This document shows positions 18,227 to 21,782 of a stretch of DNA of 21,782 nt, piece after piece. The DNA comes from Sergeia podlipaevii (taxonomy: Eukaryota; Euglenozoa; Kinetoplastea; Trypanosomatida; Trypanosomatidae): the NCBI GenBank assembly GCA_030849805.1, contig JASANZ010001882.1, positions 1 through 21,782 on the forward strand, written 5' to 3'. Position 1 is the first letter of the stretch. Every line of letters begins with the position of its first letter. Position numbers and translations under genes: made by a program. Below the pieces are notes generated by a model. It worked only from the letters and a program-made list of their open reading frames with translations. It was not told the DNA's origin and ran no database searches.

Positions 18227-19363
18227 ATGCAAAACCGTTCATTCTTGGTGTTTGCACTAGCCTTGGTGCTTCTGCTGGTCATCGCCATGGCACCATGGTC
18301 AGCCACAGCTGTTGAAAATGATGAGGTCACTGCTGCTGCTGCCTTGGAAAACAACATGGAGTACGCTCACCTTCGCCCCCTTAACGATGTTGACCTTCGC
18401 ACGTTACTCTTTGAGAAGGCGGAGGGAAAGATAGACGTGTCGAGGGTCACGAAGCGCTCTGAGCTGATGAGGCTCATTGTGAAACTGGAAAAGGCAGAAG
18501 AGGCTCGCAAGGCGTTTGACGAGCGTGTTGCCGCGGCACTGGCGCGCAAGAAGGCTGAAAGGGAAAAGGAAGAAGAAGCGGCAGCGGGCGATGCGTCGTC
18601 CGAGGGGAAAAATATTGAAGGAGATAATAATAATAATAATAATAATAATAATATTGAAAATCAACATCATCATCATCGTAAGAACAAGTTGTCAATGTCA
18701 GATAACAAGGAAGGGGAAGGGGAGAGCGAACAACAGCAAGCCAGATCATACCGCAACTACGCGGCAGATCTTGGCACTGAGCGCCATCGTAGGGCCTCTG
18801 CTGCTGCTGCTGCTCATACGGTGAAGGTGCTGTATTGTACCGGCTGAGGATACGCGAAGTACTTTGATGATATGCGGAGTTCTCTAAAGAAGAAGCTGCC
18901 TAACAGTGACGAGGTTCAATTTTTCGGTGAGACCTACCCTCTTACGCCAGAGCGTGCGCTTGTGTCCAAGGCGCTTAGTGTGGGCTTTATATTATGTGTC
19001 GCGCTCGGCATCCTCGGCGGCCAGCTGGCGGTCCTTCCTCCACAGGTCCAGCAGTTTATTACGCAGCGCCGCGGTCTGGTAATTGGCGGGGGTTTCTTGA
19101 TGAACACCATCAGCAGCGCCATCGGCCAGTCCGGTGCGTATGAGGTGTACGTGGATGACCAGCTCGTCTTCTCGAAGTTAGAGACGAGTCGTATGCCGAA
19201 TGTAGAAGAGATTGAAGAGACCATCCTTGAACACACACTTCTCGCCGAGTACGACGACGAAGGAGAGGAGAGGAAGAAGCCACGGGCACAGGAGATGAAG
19301 CAGCAGCAGCAGAAGCCCGCGAGGAAGCACACCAAGCAAGTCACGCAGATGGACGACTTGTAA
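18227..19363 (+). CDS. SelT: selenoprotein T with N-terminal extension domain; in-frame UGA = Sec207
   Basis: Read through a TGA at 18845-18847, this gives 378 residues. SelT is an ER thioredoxin-like oxidoreductase with a CxxU redox motif. Order: signal peptide (1 to about 28); helical SAP/MANF-C-like domain (about 47-115) shared with the 16430-16909 protein; Asn9 and His4 linker (134-150); SelT domain from about 198 with VKVLYCTG then Sec207 then GYAKYFDDM. It continues with the family's FxGETYPL segment, a hydrophobic stretch (KALSVGFILCVALGILGGQL), a second one (GLVIGGGFLMNTISSAIGQ), GAYEVYVDDQLVFSKLETSR and MPNVEEIEE, matching the family's GAFE..ND..VWSKLESG..P region. The tail is charged and ends MDDL, an ER-retrieval form known from trypanosomatid BiP. 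The TGA is in frame on both sides and sits exactly at the Sec position, so a stop or frameshift is unlikely. No SECIS was confidently found. Confidence 0.93.
18625..18653. repeat. in-frame AAT repeat coding poly-Asn in SelT
   Basis: An AAT triplet array encodes nine Asn in the linker between the N-terminal helical domain and the SelT domain. The adjoining CAT run encodes four His. Length variation would keep the frame. Confidence 0.85.
18845..18847 (+). other. SelT: UGA selenocysteine codon of SelT
   Basis: The TGA follows TGT ACC GGC (Cys-Thr-Gly), forming CxxU, and is followed in the same frame by GGA TAC GCG AAG TAC TTT, as in SelT proteins (U-G-Y-x-x-x-F). The next ATG in frame (18872) lies inside the SelT fold, so it is not a natural start. 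Confidence 0.92.
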
Positions 19364-19772
19364 GAAGTCAATAAATGAAATTAAATGAAGAAGCAGAACA
19401 GACGATGGATGAGGTGATTCTCTTCTTTAATTTTTTCTTTTCTTTCTTTATATCCATATAGGAAGCAAGTCACGAGGAGGAGGAGGAGACAAAAAGGGAA
19501 AAAGACCAACCAAAAACGGTGACAGAAAGATGCAGCAACTGGTTTTAAGAAAAAAAAAACTCTCGAATATATATCATTGAAGTACTTCATATGCGGCGTA
19601 TATCATAGTTTCTCCTCTCTCATTTTCTTTCAATTGTATGTGTATTCGTGGCTATTATTATTACTATTATTATAGTTTTCCCCCCTCTTACCATGCATAT
19701 ACTGCGCACTCTTAAATTGGATCCTTTTTATTATTATTATTTTGGGTTTTGTTTTGTTTTTCATGTTTATTG

Positions 19773-19856
19773 AAAACAAAAACAAGCATACATACTTTCG
19801 AGGGAATTTCTTTTTCTTTCTCTTATGAACAATGTGTGCTTTTTGTTTTTGTTTTT
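19773..19856 (+). other. long imperfect inverted repeat (stem of about 21 bp)
   Basis: AAAACAAAAACAAGCATACAT (19773-19793) can pair with the segment at 19832-19856 (starting ATGTGTGC, then T5 G T5 G T-run) with a 3-nt T bulge and one G-U pair. The loop is 38 nt. It lies in the SelT 3' region. It lacks the SECIS core at the right place. Confidence 0.5.
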
Positions 19857-20439
19857 AAATATTTTTTTGTCAATGAATTAACCCTTATTTATTTACTTAT
19901 TGTATATGACGGTATCCTCTTATATATACATATATATATATAAGAATGGGGGAAAGCCTTTTCTTTTAGGTCCCCAATACCTGATTTTAGTATAAAGGGC
20001 CAGTATTAAGAGGTGAAGCGTGTACTGACATGAGTTTTTTTTTTGTGTGTGTGTGAAGAGGTGTGCCCAAAGATGTTTATTTCAAAAATGAAAAAAAAAT
20101 GCGCATGTGGGCATCAATCATCTCGCACAAACGGGGGAGTGGAAAAGCACGAGTGTGTATACGCAGAGATACTCTTGTTTGTTGCTATTAAGAGAATGAG
20201 AGAGAAGGGAAAATGAAAGGTGACTGAGGAGGGGGGTTTTTATGATTACATTTGCGCCAGTATCAACAACAGAAAAAAAAAAAAGAAAGTAGCAATATAC
20301 AGCACAGCAAGCAGGATAGAATCCTGTTTGCTACCCACTCACTTCCCTCACAACCAAGTGACATTAATGATTTTTGAAAAAAAAAGTGATGATGATGGTA
20401 AATGTTGATTTTCGTAATATTATTATTTTTTTTTTTTTA

Positions 20440-20466
20440 AGAAGATCCTTGTGATGATGATCTTCT
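20440..20466 (+). other. 8-bp hairpin
   Basis: AGAAGATC (20440-20447) pairs perfectly with GATCTTCT (20459-20466) across an 11-nt loop made mostly of GAT repeats. Confidence 0.6.
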
Positions 20467-20848
20467 ATTGTTGTTATAGCCTCTTTAGCAAACGATATAT
20501 ATATTACTCGGCATGAAAATGAAATATAAAACGAAACAAACAATGGCAAGCGCCATCTCTATCTACCTATATATATATATTCATTCTTTTGGTTACTGTC
20601 TAATGAATTTTAGATGATAACAAGAAATGAAGATTAGACTCGATGTCAGAAGAGCATATTCGCTGCATACTTTCTTTCTCTCGCTCTGGCGACGCTACAT
20701 GTACCTGCTTATATTTATATATATATATCTTTTTTTTTTCACTTTTTCGTTGTTGTTGTTGCTTTTCTCTCTTATCTGGTTATTATTATACGTGGCAGAA
20801 AGCACACAGAAAAAGGAAAAATTAAACATTTAGTACAAGAAACGAGAT

Positions 20849-20912
20849 AGAACGCGCATCGGCTACATTGTAACTTTCTGTATGTGTTGTGTGCGCGCAA
20901 GAACGCGCATAT
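20849..20912. repeat. 11-bp direct repeat with GC hairpin upstream of STT3
   Basis: AGAACGCGCAT occurs at 20849-20859 and again at 20900-20910. The second copy also forms the 3' arm of a hairpin, TGCGCG (20892-20897) with CGCGCA (20904-20909), extendable through G-U and U-A pairs. Confidence 0.7.
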
Positions 20913-21083
20913 TGTCATCGACATCATCGTCATCATCATCATTAGAGGTCACACATCAACAATAACAACTCCGACGCTTGGTTTATATTCTGTATATATA
21001 AACAGGTGGCGATACACATAAAGGTAGAGAAAGGGGAGGAGAGAGTATCCCATATATATATTCAACTGCCACGAGGTGCGAAC

Positions 21084-21782
21084 ATGCGCAACCGACGCAG
21101 CAACAATAGCAAAACGCAGCAGGACCGCAGAGCCTCTGATGCGGTTCGGTCTGAGTCGCACTCTACACATACCCTCCCCTCACCTTCTTCCTTCTCTTCA
21201 GATGATACTGACGAACTACTCCTCCGTCCCACATGCGCTTCTGGAAATGCAAAGCTGTTTGGTCTTGAGTGGCTTCCGGGCATCTTCACGTATAAGTACG
21301 CGCGTGCAACATCGGTGCTCATATCCCTTTCCTTTATCGTTTACAGTCTCTATAGCGCCTACAAACTGCGCTTTTTATCGGTTGTGGAGTACGGCTACCT
21401 TATTCATGAGTTCGACCCATGGTTCAACTACCGCGCCACGGAGTACCTCTCCGAGAACGGCTGGACCGCTTTCTTTCATTGGTTTGACTACATGAGCTGG
21501 TACCCCCTGGGCAGACCAGTAGGCACCACCATCTATCCAGGTCTGCAGATCACTGGTGTCGCCATCCATCGCACACTGAATGCTATTGGCTACACCATCT
21601 CTCTCAACGACGTGTGCGTGCTGATTCCGGCATGGTTTGGTGCAGTGGCGACACTCTTCGTCTCTCTGCTTACCTACGAAGTGTCCGGATCTCTCATGGC
21701 TTCAGCAACAAGTGCGTTTATTTTTTCTATCCTTCCTGCGCATGCGATGCGCAGCATGGCTGGTGGCTTTGATAACGAGTGC
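21084..21782 (+). CDS. STT3: STT3, catalytic subunit of oligosaccharyltransferase (N-terminal part)
   Basis: The frame is open from ATG 21084 to the window edge, 233 codons. STT3 transfers oligosaccharide from a dolichol-linked donor to Asn in the ER lumen. A Ser/Arg/Asp-rich cytoplasmic N-terminus (about 1-55) is followed by LEWLPGIFTYKYARATSVLI and the first membrane segment (about 76-98). Next comes the first luminal loop with EFDPWFNYRATEYL, where D111 matches the metal/acceptor-binding aspartate. WYPLGRPVGTTIYPGLQITG follows and is strongly conserved. Later come further membrane segments (about 176-198 and 203-220) and RSMAGGFDNEC, holding the DxE motif D230-N-E232. The remaining two-thirds, including the luminal domain with WWDYG, lie outside. 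Trypanosomatids use STT3 as a single-subunit enzyme, often in tandem copies. Confidence 0.96.
   Translation, partial: MRNRRSNNSKTQQDRRASDAVRSESHSTHTLPSPSSFSSDDTDELLLRPTCASGNAKLFGLEWLPGIFTYKYARATSVLISLSFIVYSLYSAYKLRFLSVVEYGYLIHEFDPWFNYRATEYLSENGWTAFFHWFDYMSWYPLGRPVGTTIYPGLQITGVAIHRTLNAIGYTISLNDVCVLIPAWFGAVATLFVSLLTYEVSGSLMASATSAFIFSILPAHAMRSMAGGFDNEC

Larger units (their letters stand above)
19364..21083. other. intergenic region; SelT 3' UTR and STT3 leader
   Basis: This 1.7 kb spacer must hold the SelT SECIS if the gene is functional, but no match to the SECIS core is convincing by eye. Structures seen are a possible stem at 19414-19473, a 12-bp palindrome at 19578-19589, a long AT-rich inverted repeat at 19773-19856, an 8-bp hairpin at 20440-20466, and an 11-bp direct repeat with a GC-rich hairpin at 20849-20912. 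An upstream ORF of 27 codons plus stop (20882-20965) precedes STT3. T/A runs and TA repeats are common. No other gene is supported. Confidence 0.65.

Noticed and set aside
18845..18847. UGA as a nonsense mutation or sequencing error in a pseudogene
   Set aside because: The codons on both sides keep the SelT motif, the downstream frame is intact to an MDDL end, and Sec is the family-typical residue at this position.
18872..19363. Independent 163-codon gene starting at ATG 18872
   Set aside because: It begins in the middle of the SelT fold, lacks a signal peptide, and is in frame with the upstream ORF across a UGA at the exact Sec position.
19905..19965. ATGA followed by a TA-repeat hairpin as a SECIS
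   Set aside because: The stem is a TA microsatellite that pairs with itself anyway, with mismatches near the would-be quartet and no apical AA motif in place.
20378..20413. ATGA/TGAT pair around TTTTT and A9 as a SECIS
   Set aside because: The helix would be only about five A-U pairs, far too short for SECIS helix II.
1..21782. tRNA, rRNA, transposon, retroelement or CRISPR content
   Set aside because: No cloverleaf with box A/B, no rRNA-like block, no reverse transcriptase or transposase motifs, and no regularly spaced repeats were seen on reading both strands.

Overview
The window looks like nuclear DNA of a trypanosomatid (kinetoplastid) protozoan. All convincing genes lie on the + strand with no visible cis-introns. 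They are separated by long AT-rich spacers full of simple repeats, and several have a pyrimidine tract plus AG (spliced-leader acceptor style) upstream of the first AUG. This is what one polycistronic transcription unit in that group looks like. Recognisable products (KRI1, STT3, a Sec-containing SelT with a C-terminal MDDL) fit. The genus cannot be decided from the sequence alone.

Layout: (1) 1-118, last 38 codons of an unrecognised gene. (2) 2390-4144, an Arg/Ser/Asp-rich protein with a C-terminal RRM-like fold split by a long Gln/Pro/Ala-rich insert. (3) 5080-7725, a large RS/HS-rich protein with a hydrophobic C-terminal half, possibly a degenerate mitochondrial-carrier-like membrane protein. 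(4) 8762-12082, KRI1, a ribosome biogenesis factor with an unusual RGG tail. (5) 12945-15140, an unrecognised Ser/Ala-rich protein. (6) 16430-16909, a small secreted or ER-luminal protein. (7) 18227-19363, selenoprotein T read through an in-frame UGA (selenocysteine) at 18845-18847. (8) 21084-end, N-terminal part of STT3, the oligosaccharyltransferase catalytic subunit.

The most interesting part is 16430-19363. A conventional ORF caller splits the SelT gene into two unrelated-looking ORFs (18227-18847 and 18872-19363). Read as one, it gives a signal peptide, a SAP/MANF-C-like alpha-helical domain, an Asn/His linker, a thioredoxin-like SelT domain with C-T-G-U, a hydrophobic hairpin and a C-terminal MDDL, the trypanosomatid ER-retrieval tetrapeptide. 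The gene immediately upstream encodes a signal peptide plus a diverged copy of the same N-terminal domain without the SelT part, so the two are tandem relatives. With STT3 next door, the right third of the window is enriched for ER-lumen functions. I could not find a convincing SECIS element by eye.

The spacers hold recurrent (TA)n(TG)n/(CA)n(TA)n compound repeats, (GA)n tracts, a cluster of three perfect palindromes downstream of the 5080-7725 gene and several isolated hairpins. I saw no rRNA, tRNA, mobile element, CRISPR array or minus-strand gene.
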